Below, piece after piece: positions 11,390-21,550 of a stretch of 35,028 nt of DNA; the stretch's first letter is position 1, and the number at the start of each line of letters is the position of its first letter. Both the position numbers and the translations under genes were made by a program. Under the pieces are notes generated by a model. That model was given only the letters and a program-made list of their open reading frames with translations, was not told where the DNA came from and ran no database searches. The stretch lies in assembly GCA_000934385.1 (NCBI GenBank), contig KN880681.1, forward strand, positions 1-35,028, written 5' to 3'. The stretch is from Cylindrobasidium torrendii FP15055 ss-10. Taxonomy: Eukaryota > Basidiomycota > Agaricomycetes > Agaricales > Physalacriaceae.

Positions 11390-13824
11390 CTAATCCGTCT
11401 CATCCACAAAGATCTCTCTGTAGTACTCTAGGATCTTCTCCACCGCCCTACTCTGAACGTCTGTAATTGACTGCGGGTCTCCAAACGCCGACACTGTGTT
11501 CGGCATCCCGAAAACCACCTGCCCAAACAGGGTAGGCCCGAATACGATACTGAAGTTCCGGATATCCATTTGTGTGTCCGCCTTGAATTCCAGCAAGGCG
11601 TGCAGGTGCCCGAGGAAAAACTTGAGTGTCGCATAGTTTGCATCAGGAAGCTCGTTGACGCGCTCATGGAGCCTAATTTGCCGTAGTCGTTCAGTGTCGA
11701 TTCCTAGAGGTCATCAGCAAGAGCACAAGATAAGGCATGAATTGACTTACTCGCTGCTTCCATGAAACCAATTTGTTGGGCACCAGCAATGAGGGGATCT
11801 GGAAGGTCTCGTAGCCACAGCTTCATCACACTAGCCACTACGCTGATGTCGGATACCCATTCCGTCGCCTCCAAGTTCACGCCGTCGAGGTCTGGCACAG
11901 TGTCAGCATTTCTATGCCCACAATGAGTCGCGACGAACCTTTGTCCAGTAGCTCTTTTAACCGGTTGACCTTACTTTGCATGCCACTGATACGGTAGATG
12001 CCCTGCGAGTATCGACCATGCTTCTCGATAGTCTCGCATAGGCACTTCATTATAGGCGGAACATCCACGTCGTCCCGCGCCATTTGTTCTGCGAGGTCAA
12101 CACCAAATGTAGGCCGGCCTTTGTCCGAGGGTGGACCGTCGAGGTTGATTATGCGAGGCGGGTGGCTGGATACGGGGGACAACTCTGGGGTATGTTGCGA
12201 ACCGTTATACGACGGAATAGGTGGCACGAATCCTTCTTCTGCAGGGCCGTCGCGTCGTGGCATACGTAGATGGTGTCCGCCCCGGGCAATATGGTAATTT
12301 TGCATGAAGGTCCTGAAGTCACCGCGGTTATCTATCATCTCAAAGGTTGCCTTGAGACCGCGACCAGTACCTGTGGAAATGAGTAAGTCTGTCTCGGTTT
12401 CCTTGAATGAAGGACGGACCCTCTTCTCGAGGAGGAACAAGTGTCGTCCCATCGCTCAGAACAATGCTCTCGAAGAGGAACGCGTAGCGCGTAAGATGAT
12501 ATTGTGTGCCGAGGTCGATCTCATCCACACATTCCTTGAGAGACTGGGAGGTGTTACAAGAGCAGACCATCGATAGGTGCAAGTACGCACTCGTAATATA
12601 CGCGGAAGTTGAAAGTTGTAATATTCCTGGCGCAACGTTTGCGTGTCCGTGACGGCCTTTCTGTAGGCGTCAGAAGCAGCAGACATTCGACCACGAATAT
12701 CCTCTTCCTGCCTTTGTATCTGGTGACGGTTAGCGGGTCCGCGGCCAACCGAGATGAGACGACGTACATTGCCTGGATTCTTTCCCTTCAGCAAAAGGCC
12801 TCCCTTCGCGACGGCCTTGCCGATGACACGCTTCCCATGCACTCCGCCTCCCTGGCCTCGTTGCACCCCACCATCTCTGAAGGATTCGCCCTCTTTCTGG
12901 AGGAGAAGACGCTCAAGCTCCTCCGAGGTTAGGTCTAGCCGTGTCTTGCACTTCTCGGTGATACTTTCGGACTCGAGAAGGGCACGTTCATAACGGGTAG
13001 CGAGGTCCTTGGTCTGATTGCGGTTAGCAAGACATTGCATTTGCTGGGTTCACGCACCGATTTACGGTTCTTGTCTACCTCCTTGGACAGAGTATTTAGC
13101 TCATCGCTCATCTCGTGAAGCCTCTGCGCGAATCGAAGTCGGTTTTCGGCCATTTGGTCGTGTATTCGCATCGTGGAGTTCCAAGCGGTAACAAAGGTGC
13201 TTGATACATGGTTAGCCACAGATCCAGACGCGATGACAGAACGCACCCAGCCTTGGCCTCTGTAGTCGCATACATGTCAGACGTGGTCTTGGACAATTTC
13301 GCGAGAGTTTTGCCATATTCCTCTTCAATGGCTGCTCGTTTTCGCAAAAACAACGAGGCCTCCTAGTCCCTGGTAAGTGCAGCTCACCGCAGCGGAATGT
13401 GACTTGCCCTGCAGGAGATCATGCTCTGCTTTATCCGGTCTAACAGTAAAGGCGTTCCGCACTGCACACGATCAGTCAAAGAGACTTGGGGGAAACGGCC
13501 ACGCACATCCATGTCACAGAGCATCCTAAGTAGGCTCTCGTCAAAGCCTGGCTCAAGCAGCTGCGGCGCCTCCCCGATGCTCTCAGGACCATCACTCAGA
13601 ACCGTAGAAGTATCTCGCCAGTTCATCGATGAAGTTTCGCCTGTATCCATCGCGTGTTGGGTCGGCGGCGAGATGGATAGCCCATTCGATGTCGACGCCG
13701 TCGGGGAACCAGGGACATCCATCATCATGTGCAATGGCGGACGTCGATAGGCGGCACTTGTTTGGAATTCAGAGTTGTCGGTGCTGTTGTCCCACGAGCT
13801 CGAAAGTCCGTCGGCGTCCGGCAT
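11390..13824 (-). CDS. RGA7: F-BAR and RhoGAP protein (Rga7/Rgd1-like)
   Basis: Membrane-curving F-BAR protein with Rho GTPase-activating activity; yeast relatives act in polarity, septation and wall integrity. Ten exons: 13824-13507, 13461-13408, 13362-13247, 13199-13058, 13013-12768, 12719-12591, 12543-12420, 12370-11939, 11891-11751 and 11703-11390, 671 aa. A Ser/Thr/Pro-rich N terminus (1-90) is followed by the F-BAR (about 93-360; LLLDRIKQSMISCREAS, AAIEEEYGKTLAKLSK). The RhoGAP domain begins near 466 (TFGVDLAEQM), with the Arg finger in GIYRISG near residue 503, then WLRDLPDPLI and FSIVFGPTLF. The protein ends shortly after the GAP domain. One intron uses a GC donor; the 45-nt intron 13462-13506 and the 48-nt intron 12720-12767 are stop-free, so retention would keep the frame. 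An upstream ATG (13896) is less likely. Confidence 0.9.
13363..13407 (-). other. GC-AG intron in the F-BAR/RhoGAP gene
   Basis: Minus-strand donor AGG|GCAAGT, acceptor ACTAG, 45 nt, phase 0. It joins SMISCR to EASLFLRKRA, the conserved first F-BAR helix. A GT donor 20 nt inside (GTGAGC) gives the wrong frame with every nearby AG. Confidence 0.87.
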
Positions 13825-14261
13825 TACGCTCCGCGTCGCGCAAGTCAGTGTGCAAGTCCAAGTGATGTGCCGAACTTGTGCCGCCCCGCCGATCACCTAT
13901 GATCATCCACATATCAAAATAATCAATAATTGCTCGGGTTTTTTGGAGATATTCGAGATTTTATTTCCAGTATTTGATAGTATAAATTAACATTGAAAGT
14001 CGAATCTTGTAAGTCCACCTAGTAGTCAAACACTGCGAGTGCGAACAAGGTCAGGTGAATGCTACGAGTGAATGGGACTGACTCAGACAGTATCCAGAAG
14101 CAAAAAGACTCACAGGGAATTAACCACTATATCCGTTTGTGGCAAGGATACATTGCCTGCTAGTAAGTCTTCGAAATCGCTGCTCTCTTTTAGCCTTCTG
14201 GGAGATGCTAGCGGTTGTATCTCTCACTACCACGCCGCTGCTGCCGCTAGGTTCAATATTG
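13825..14261. other. 5' flank of the RhoGAP gene
   Basis: AT-rich from about 13910 to 14000. No gene was recognised. It ends where the 314-bp repeat begins. Confidence 0.45.
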
Positions 14262-14575
14262 CACCATGAGCCCGAGACCAATTTATTCTCAATCAGTTAT
14301 TTGGTTAAAGTCAGTAAAACACTTGGTCGCCTGCCAAAACAACTGCCTGCTGACTATCATGCGTTTCTCGAGTCCGTGTGATTTTGATGCGCTCACGCAC
14401 GGAACTCATTCACACTTCTTCAGTCAAACGGAAGCCCAATGAAAATGAGCCATACTATTCATCTGGGGTATAAGATGAAAGCTCTAAGGTCACGGTACTC
14501 TTGTAAGTTGTTGTTATTACTATTAGGTTTGTTGAATGACATCATGCAAGTCACATGAACGACTGGCGTTTGACC
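14262..14575. repeat. 314-bp direct repeat, copy 1
   Basis: By eye identical to 34715-35028, with unrelated sequence on the left of both copies (boundary at CACCATGAGCCC). It has no open frame with a recognisable product. Only four bases separate it from the run of N, so the true right end of the repeat is unknown. It could be a transposon fragment, a subtelomeric-type repeat or an assembly duplication. Confidence 0.93.
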
Positions 14576-14579
14576 GACG

Positions 14580-14679
14580 NNNNNNNNNNNNNNNNNNNNN
14601 NNNNNNNNNNNNNNNNNNNNNNNNNNNNNNNNNNNNNNNNNNNNNNNNNNNNNNNNNNNNNNNNNNNNNNNNNNNNNNN
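14580..14679. other. Assembly gap of exactly 100 N
   Basis: A run of 100 undetermined bases, the conventional size for a gap of unknown length. Both sides are multi-copy sequence (the 314-bp repeat and an H3 copy), which explains why the assembly broke here. Confidence 0.99.
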
Positions 14680-14976
14680 GTCGACAGAACTCCTCATTCG
14701 CAAGCTGCCTTTCCAACGCCTTGTTCGTGAGATTGCCCAGGATTTCAAGGTGCGTTTTGCTTCGTTCCTGTTCTCTCGCCTTTGTCGCTGACATCGAGCT
14801 TGCAGACCGATCTCCGCTTCCAATCCTCTGCTGTGATGGCGTTGCAGGAGGCTGCTGAAGCATACCTTGTGTCGCTGTTTGAGGATACGAACCTCGCGGC
14901 CATCCACGCCAAGCGTGTCACCATCCAACCAAAGGATCTTGCATTGGCTCGTCGTCTCCGCGGCGAGCGTTCATAG
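14680..14976 (+). CDS. H3: Histone H3, second copy, 5' part lost in the gap
   Basis: Starts directly at the gap edge inside exon 2 ([20 protein letters not shown]) and continues through a 56-nt intron (14750-14805, GTGCGT donor) to exon 3 (14806-14976), ending [10 protein letters not shown]. Over the shared part the protein is identical to the first H3. I count 2 silent changes in exon 2, 5 changes in the 56-nt intron and 4 silent changes in exon 3. Past the stop codon the two copies are unrelated. The first exon and tail, and any divergent H4 partner, would lie in the gap; no H4 is visible left of it. This is a sequencing truncation, not evidence for a pseudogene. Confidence 0.93.
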
Positions 14977-16733
14977 GTCTTGGGTTCCGGTTGTCGGTCA
15001 GTTTACTATACCTGTTTTCCTAGTGTATTATTTCCAGTATCTATTTTCCCTTTCGCTCTAGTACGCCACGGCTACATATGGCTAATATGATCTATCATGG
15101 CCTATACTCTGTTGATTGAAGCTATCCATGGTGGTGCACCATTGCTGTCACGGGGTTTGAGGGTTACTTCAGAAGCATCGCCTTATATGACTACTATGCC
15201 CTTTCCATTTTCTGTATACGTGAGTATTCTGTGTCAATACGAACCGCCTTTGCTGCTCCAACTTCGAGGCCTGAGTGCCACCTTGAAGGACTAAATACGT
15301 CGAATCTGTATACGGTAATGCATCCTCGTCCTTCAAGTTCAAGTTGGGGTGGAGGAAGACGAGTCACGACGCCTTCGATGTTGTCACAGGTTGACATAAC
15401 ACAATATACGAGCCTTACTGTGGCTTTGAGATGCTAGGCTTTAGTCGTAGAGTTCCCTTGGCTGTATGGCATGATACAAAGTGGATGGTACACCAGCACG
15501 ATACGCCGGGAGCGACAATATCAGAGAAACCAAGCTACACCTGTCCATTTGTGTTCTCCCAGCAGACGAAATGTAAGGGACAGACCCTGTCGCCCCGCTG
15601 CATTGCTATACAAGGATGTATGCGTAATCCCGTTAGCTACGTAGCTTGTAAGGACGATAAACCCAAAATTTTAGAAAACAAAAGTCGATGATAATGAGTT
15701 AGATTGAGGAATTTTACCTGGCCATTGCTAAGACACTACGACCGTACACTCGTGTTGTAAGTATTTCTGAGAGTCAAATTCCCCTTCCATTCCACAGTCG
15801 ACGCTAGTGTGTCGCCGCATATTTGGCCCGAATGTCTTGATATTACCAAAGTCGAATAAAGTCATGCCATGAATGTAAGTATGAAGAAGACTTTGGCCTG
15901 GGAATTATGTGTTTCATGCTTCAAATGCTTCATGTAAGAAGACCCGTTGCCGCGCCGAAGAGACAAAAGGGAGCTGTCTGCACACGTAATCAGACTTGCC
16001 AAACTTGACATGCCGATCGACGGCATCCAGAGTTGATTTCTCAACGACTGCCGCGACCCTCATGAATATCCATTTTACTCTACGCAATTGTCCATACTCT
16101 GTTTCCCGAAACTTACAAGTAACAACACCAAAACTACATGGTAACCAAACTTGTGAAGACATTACTTGAACTTCGACCATCCTCCTATGATACATTCACA
16201 CCGTGTTATCTTTCTACTTGGTCTTTGCCTGCTATTTCTAAATTTCTTTGTTCCATTCAAATTCAGTGTGTGGATCTGGGTACGTCTAGGGCTGTCAGAT
16301 TGAACAAAGGTATGATTGTTCAGTTTACGCGAACAGTCAGATACCCTGTTGTGTTTTTGTTACTCCTGACCTTTCTCCTGCAAATGCCGATGTCATCTCA
16401 ATAGACCTCACTATGAGGCCAAAAAGGATTTGCGGCGCCGCCCTGACAAAAACCCAACAAGGCAAACAAAGAATACACATCATACTATAAAACTACATCC
16501 TATAAAAGTCCAAGGTAATCAGACGATAGACGTCCCACAACCGGCGCCTTCCCACAGCCAGCGTGATCCCCGCCACGTTCGATACTACGCTAAGTCAAGA
16601 AACCACCAATTCTGAACACCCCTCAATCCCCTTCAAGACGTCCAAGGCCGATTTCTGAGGAACCTTGCGAACCTTTCAAACCAATATTATCTCACATTTC
16701 GAACACTTCGAACGGCTCCAACACCCATCTTCA
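14977..16733. other. Long intergenic stretch, nothing supported
   Basis: About 1.75 kb of fairly AT-rich DNA after the second H3. Open frames of 60-95 residues occur on both strands but lack motifs and plausible splice partners. The right end is the 5' flank of the zinc-finger gene. Confidence 0.5.
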
Positions 16734-17393
16734 ATGCTCAGCCCACCCTCGTCACTTGGAAAGCGCCGGAGGGCTTCTCCAGAGGTTAACGGTCACTCCA
16801 CTGACGCTGGTCCTCCACGGAAAGAGCACAAACGTATTGAGAAGTGGGTCATCGACAGAGCATCGGACAAAGCCGCAGCCAAAAAGGCTAACGACAGAGG
16901 CAAGACGGAAGGCGACTTTGCTTTGCTCTCCAAAGCATACCCACACACATGCGCGAGCAATGGTCACTGCTTCATTGTTTTCAAGACCCCACTCGACAAA
17001 ATGCTGCGCAAATGGAAATGCCCACTCAATGGTTGTCAGTCGATCCCAGCGATGGATTTTGAAGACTTGCAGGACCACTGCAAATGGGAACATCCGAATG
17101 GTAGCTGCCCGAGACGAGACCATATGAATGGCTCGACAATCAAAACATCCCCTGCGTGCTTATCAGCCGCGCTGAGTAACCATATTATTCGTGTTCATTA
17201 TGGTGCTGGCAACTTTGTTTGTCCAGCCTGTGGACGCAGGGCCTCAGACCGCGTTGGAACACTCGTCAAGCACATGTTAGCTTGCGCGAATATGAGGGCG
17301 AAGGAAGAGAGGATGAGGTTACAGAAAAAGGGTGAGGGGCCGTATGAGGGGCCGTACGATGATGACAAGGAGGACCGCGCCGACGGTCATTAG
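16734..17393 (+). CDS. Small zinc-finger protein, function unknown
   Basis: Single-exon frame, 219 aa from the first ATG (the frame is open further upstream without an ATG). The N terminus is basic (KRRRASP, then PPRKEHKRIEKW), possibly a nuclear localisation signal. Two Cys/His clusters resemble zinc fingers: CPLNGC followed by HCKWEH (C-x4-C ... H-x4-H) at about residues 101-124, and CPACGRR followed by HMLAC (C-x2-C ... H-x3-C) at about 163-184. The C terminus is highly charged with a short EGPYEGPYD repeat encoded by a tandem nucleotide duplication. I do not recognise the family. A DNA- or RNA-binding role is an inference from the fingers only. Confidence 0.6.
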   Translation: MLSPPSSLGKRRRASPEVNGHSTDAGPPRKEHKRIEKWVIDRASDKAAAKKANDRGKTEGDFALLSKAYPHTCASNGHCFIVFKTPLDKMLRKWKCPLNGCQSIPAMDFEDLQDHCKWEHPNGSCPRRDHMNGSTIKTSPACLSAALSNHIIRVHYGAGNFVCPACGRRASDRVGTLVKHMLACANMRAKEERMRLQKKGEGPYEGPYDDDKEDRADGH

Positions 17394-18186
17394 CGACGGT
17401 GCTCGGGAACGACTCGCCGAAGCAGACCAAGTGCGCGCATAACCTAGAGATACACTTTCGGACCTATAGAGTAGATAAATGCTATTAGGGATACTCAATA
17501 TCTTGAACACTCATTGAACCATAATGTTCGATTCTATGGACCACGGAACGCAATGAACATTGAACTAGATCCCATGCTAAAACGATAACATGTTCGGGGT
17601 GTCCTACGCTTGAAGCTTAGCTCGGAAACCGTAGCTGAAGTTTAATAACAGAATGCGGCGACATAACTAGGTGACGAGAGGATTCTTCCAGTTCAAAGTT
17701 TTTGCCCGTGGCCTTAGCTTCGGGATCGACTCTGTGCCAATTCCATCATGGAATGATAGGCGATTGGCAGGGTGATGTCCAGACACAGTGAAGACCATGC
17801 TACATCGTCAGCACACAAACACGGCCGAACACAGAATACACTGTGCCCGGCTCGGATATTGATGCACGCAGCCTCCTCTTCAGCACCAGATGGAAGAGTT
17901 TGCATGGCAAGAGAAGCTGGGCTGGAGCTGTCGTGCCTTGCGCTCATTATTCATTTTCCCAGGGACGGGAAAGATGACCAGTGTTTTCGTGTGCACGCGC
18001 ATCGGGCGTCGCTCTTAGACGTCTTTGCACTATTAATCGCGCTCGAGGGTTTGGGGCGAGTTTTGATAGACGATGGGGGAATGTTATAGCGCAAACTAGC
18101 AAAATACACAATAAATAGCATACACTGGAGAAATGCATTAGAAAGGTGGGTCTATGCGCAGTGTGATGTACGACGCACGAATACAA
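17394..18186. other. Intergenic, nothing supported
   Basis: 3' flanks of two convergent genes. A 105-residue plus frame at 17772-18089 has no motif and is not called. Confidence 0.5.
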
Positions 18187-19231
18187 TCAGACAGAAACCT
18201 TTGTGGGTCCAGATGCAGCTACTCGTCGCCTCTTGTTTCCGCGGCGGATTTCACCCAGGTCAGCCTCCATCTCAACGTCCTTGCAGGGCGTGAGCCCCGC
18301 CAAGCTCTTGCCGAGGCCACCGATGGCTTGACTTTGGTGGGTGCCGCTCCCCTTCTGGCGGCGCCGTCCGGTGCCCGGGCCGCCATTGCCATTTGTCGCG
18401 TTGGGTATAGAGGTGGAAGTAAGAGGCAGCGGGAACGGGGATGGGAGCTCGTCAACCACCAACGAGTGGGGGTTGAGGAAAGGGCCAGAGGTGATCGGCA
18501 GCGAACTGATGCCTGCCGATCCTTGGGATGGCGCCGCTAGAGGCGTGCCAGGCGGCGATGTGCCCATTTTGTTGCGCAGCTTCCGTGTGATATGAGGGCG
18601 CGACTGGGAGTCGAGGGTTCCATCTGCGAATGGCATTTAGCACGACCGAGAAAAGAGAGAGTAGTTGACACGCACCAGCCACTGTCCCTTCGCCCTCCTT
18701 GTCATCGCGAGCCCGACGGCGACGCTCTTCTATACTTTCGAGGAGGCGCTCCCGTATCCTATCGTGGCCACGCTTCCATTCGAGTTCTACTTTCTCGCGT
18801 TCTTCCTCAAAAGCGGTGGTTGCGAGGTCCAAACCGTAGCGCTCCTCGTACTCAAGACTGGCCAGTTGTGCATTCCTCTCGACAGCGAGCGGATAAAGCA
18901 TGATATTGTAGAGAGGAAGAGACTCAGGGCGGGTTGCTAGCGTCTGTGCTGCTGAGTGCAGGTTGGCTATCATCTCGTTGTACTGCCGACCACTGTCCAA
19001 AACGTCAGTGGAAAACGATGCAGAGTTGGAATGGATGCACTCACTCGTCTCTGCGCTCAATCATCTCTCTTCCCAGCTTCCCGGAGACGTCCTTTCTTTT
19101 CTTGTCTCGCTTTATTTCATCCATGCCTGCGTAATGCGTTAGGAAAGCTTTTCGCAGCATAATGCTCGGGGCGCACCGTGTGACCTGGACGGTCCAGCAG
19201 CCAGGGAGTGATGTGGGTACAGCATGCTCAT
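18187..19231 (-). CDS. SDS3: Sds3-like subunit of the Sin3/Rpd3 deacetylase complex
   Basis: Exons 19231-19177, 19126-19045, 18992-18676 and 18623-18187, 296 aa. The Sds3/BRMS1-type region spans about residues 20-170: a basic start (MDEIKRDKKRKDVSGKL), then GRQYNEMIANLHSAAQTL, LPLYNIMLYPLAVERN and a long charged helix (EEEREKVELEWKRGHDRIRE), ending ITRKLRNKMG. Sds3 proteins bind Sin3 and are needed for Rpd3-type histone deacetylase activity in gene repression. The C-terminal part is Pro/Ser/Gly-rich and ends with a KRRR basic patch (possible nuclear signal). The introns are 50, 52 and 52 nt with donors GTGCGC, GTGAGT and GTGCGT. The first exon is short and its ATG is chosen as the first one that keeps frame into exon 2. 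Confidence 0.83.
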
Positions 19232-19687
19232 CGTGGGCGGAGGCAGACGTTGAACGGAATCGTGAGTCGGGGTTGGCGATCACTTGATCCCGTCGGCGTC
19301 TATACTGTCACGTTACAAGTGGATGTGGCGGCTGGCCACTCGCATGATGCATCTACACATCGATATTCTGTTGGTGTTCTTGCAAAGTCAATGCAATAAG
19401 TCCTTTGTACATGGGAAATTGTCTTGTTCCCGAACCATAATCACGCACTCTAAGCATGTAGCATCATTGCAAGTGCAGATATCTTGCGCACTCGCCTACC
19501 CCGTCAGATGGAATCGTCTATCAGTGACACAAGATAATGAAGTCTTTTTCATTGCAGCTGTGTTGAGTCTCGCGTTGCGGTACATTCTTCTGCTGTGTCG
19601 GGTGATCGTTTAACTTATGAAGGGGGAAAAGCAATCCTCATTGTCTCAATCCCCTCTCACACGCCCATCGACTGCATTTCCGATCGC

Positions 19688-19694
19688 TATATAT
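19688..19694 (+). promoter_or_regulatory. TATA-like element
   Basis: TATATAT about 80 bp upstream of the small ORF at 19775, after a pyrimidine-rich tract. This spacing suits a fungal promoter, but the gene it would serve is uncertain. Confidence 0.3.
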
Positions 19695-19774
19695 CAGCCC
19701 GTAGACCATCATAAACTCAGGATCTCGTAACACCCGTTCGCCTTTCTGGTACTAGTTGCATCAGGACTTAGATA

Positions 19775-19882
19775 ATGGTTCGTGTAGATGTTACAGTTCA
19801 CTTTGCCGTGATATCTCTGGTCGCAATGGTAGAGGTATATCCGACTCGCGCCTTTGCATTGCACGGTCTTCTTTACCCATGA
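19775..19882 (+). CDS. Possible small hydrophobic peptide, weak
   Basis: A 35-residue frame beginning MVRVDVTVHFAVISLVAMVE. The hydrophobic core and the TATA element upstream resemble the first exon of a secreted small protein. A donor-like GTATAT follows the codons for MVE, so the real gene could continue in a later exon. I recognise no family and cannot define the rest. Confidence 0.2.
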   Translation: MVRVDVTVHFAVISLVAMVEVYPTRAFALHGLLYP

Positions 19883-20768
19883 GAAAGACGGTGGGAACTT
19901 CGCCGACCCAGCTCACGGCGGGAGGCATGATTCAAGTTCGCAGTGGTACGCGGATAGTATCCTAAATACCAACATAAGGCCATTTCACATATTAATTGGT
20001 AGTGATCTCTTTCATATCTTATTGCAGAGTGCATCTGGGACCTGCCCGGGTCTCGTAGTTCCAATGACCACCGTGTGCGCGCGGCGAAGGCCCACTGTGT
20101 TAGGCCTCAAAACGAGCAGCCGCATTCAACATTCCAACGCGTCGCTTTTGACATCAGCGCGGTACAGCTGATCCTTCTACTCACATTTACGAAATGCTGA
20201 CTACGACTTTGGCTTCTCACTTGCCTCACCGCTTGCTCATACGGTAATCCGAAGCTGCGATGACAGCTTTCGGTTGGCATGCGGAGGTAGTCGCACAGTC
20301 AAAAACACCACTCCTTCACTGTGGAAACTGTGAAGACCCGGTACTTTTGTTATACTATCTCTAGATCGAAGTGAGACGAAAGGCGCCTGGCATCCATGTT
20401 GTACCCGTTTGTGTTCAACATGAGGCGAGTCCATCCCGTCGGCAACTGTGTCCATCATGAGCAATGGTGTAGATAGATACCCCCGCGGTGATCTCCCCGA
20501 TATGTGCACGAGTGCTCAACGCAAATCCGAGGCTCCGGGGCTCATTTATTCGACTTCATTGTGCTTTGTCAGATCTGCGATCGCCATCATGGCTGGGCAG
20601 TGATACAACCTTCTTACCTCCCTTTGCCTGAACCATAGTCTGTGGTGTTGCCTTCGGTCCCTTCACATCTTACCAAGTCTTAACGACTTGTATCAGGATA
20701 AACGCCAAAAACACATTATCTTAAGCACATCTCCGTCTCCACCAACCCTCCCATTCCGTCCGGTCACA

Positions 20769-21293
20769 ATGTGCCAATCGCATATAATCTATCCGTTTGA
20801 CTTCACAGTTCTCAGGCCCAGAATACCCGAGTTCTCACCTCGCACGCGTGCCAAAATACGTACTGTGGTGGAATTCGAACACTGTCTTCCTCTATTCTGC
20901 TCCTTCGGGCACGCGCGAGGAAGTGCTGCTATGCATGGTTCTTACCCCGCATCTGCGCGTCTGCGCTCTACCCCGCATTTGTTCATCAGCTGCTCATTGT
21001 ACCCCACGACACGCAAACGACACGCCTCTCGCGTACGCACTGTCTATTTCCCTTCCGGGAGGAAATTAAATGACATGTTGATAATGAAAGACGCGGAAAG
21101 GCGACCCTGGGCCGACCATGACGCTCGCAACAAACATATGCGTTCAACATGGCTTTCAACGTCATCTGCGTCAATTGAAGAGCAGGCAGGCACACTGCAG
21201 CACATTTCCGGCCAGTGCCTATCCCAGAGGCAGTGGGTCACCAAGCATTGGAAGAAGGTTCGAGGTAAAGGCAAAAAAATAAAACTTCAGTAA
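20769..21293 (+). CDS. Hypothetical protein, weak
   Basis: Uninterrupted frame of 174 residues from ATG 20769, beginning MCQSHIIYPFDFTVLRPRIP. It follows a C/T-rich leader, common before fungal start codons. The composition (many Arg, Ser, Thr, His) and the basic C terminus (KKVRGKGKKIKLQ) give no family match. Introns may be present, so the model may be wrong in detail or the frame may be chance. Confidence 0.3.
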   Translation: MCQSHIIYPFDFTVLRPRIPEFSPRTRAKIRTVVEFEHCLPLFCSFGHARGSAAMHGSYPASARLRSTPHLFISCSLYPTTRKRHASRVRTVYFPSGRKLNDMLIMKDAERRPWADHDARNKHMRSTWLSTSSASIEEQAGTLQHISGQCLSQRQWVTKHWKKVRGKGKKIKLQ

Positions 21294-21550
21294 GCGTTGG
21301 ACGTACTCTCATTACTTAAATCGTGACGATACGCTACTGGGGGAAACGGGTATCTATATACTACTATACAAACAATAGGTGAACGTTACGATTCGTCGAG
21401 AGCAAGAAGACGGGCAGGGCAATAAGTCGAAATACATAGAATATGAAAAAGAGGATTATGCGGCCCATCCAGGGACGTGAATATGTGTAGAAGTCTAACG
21501 GTGTAAGGCAAACAGTCCTTGGCTGTGACACCGCTGCCCCCTCGAGGATG

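Larger units (their letters stand above)
19232..21550. other. Long intergenic stretch with two weak ORF candidates
   Basis: About 2.3 kb. It contains the upstream region of the Sds3-like gene and two weak candidates listed separately (19775-19882 and 20769-21293). Nothing else was supported. Confidence 0.45.
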
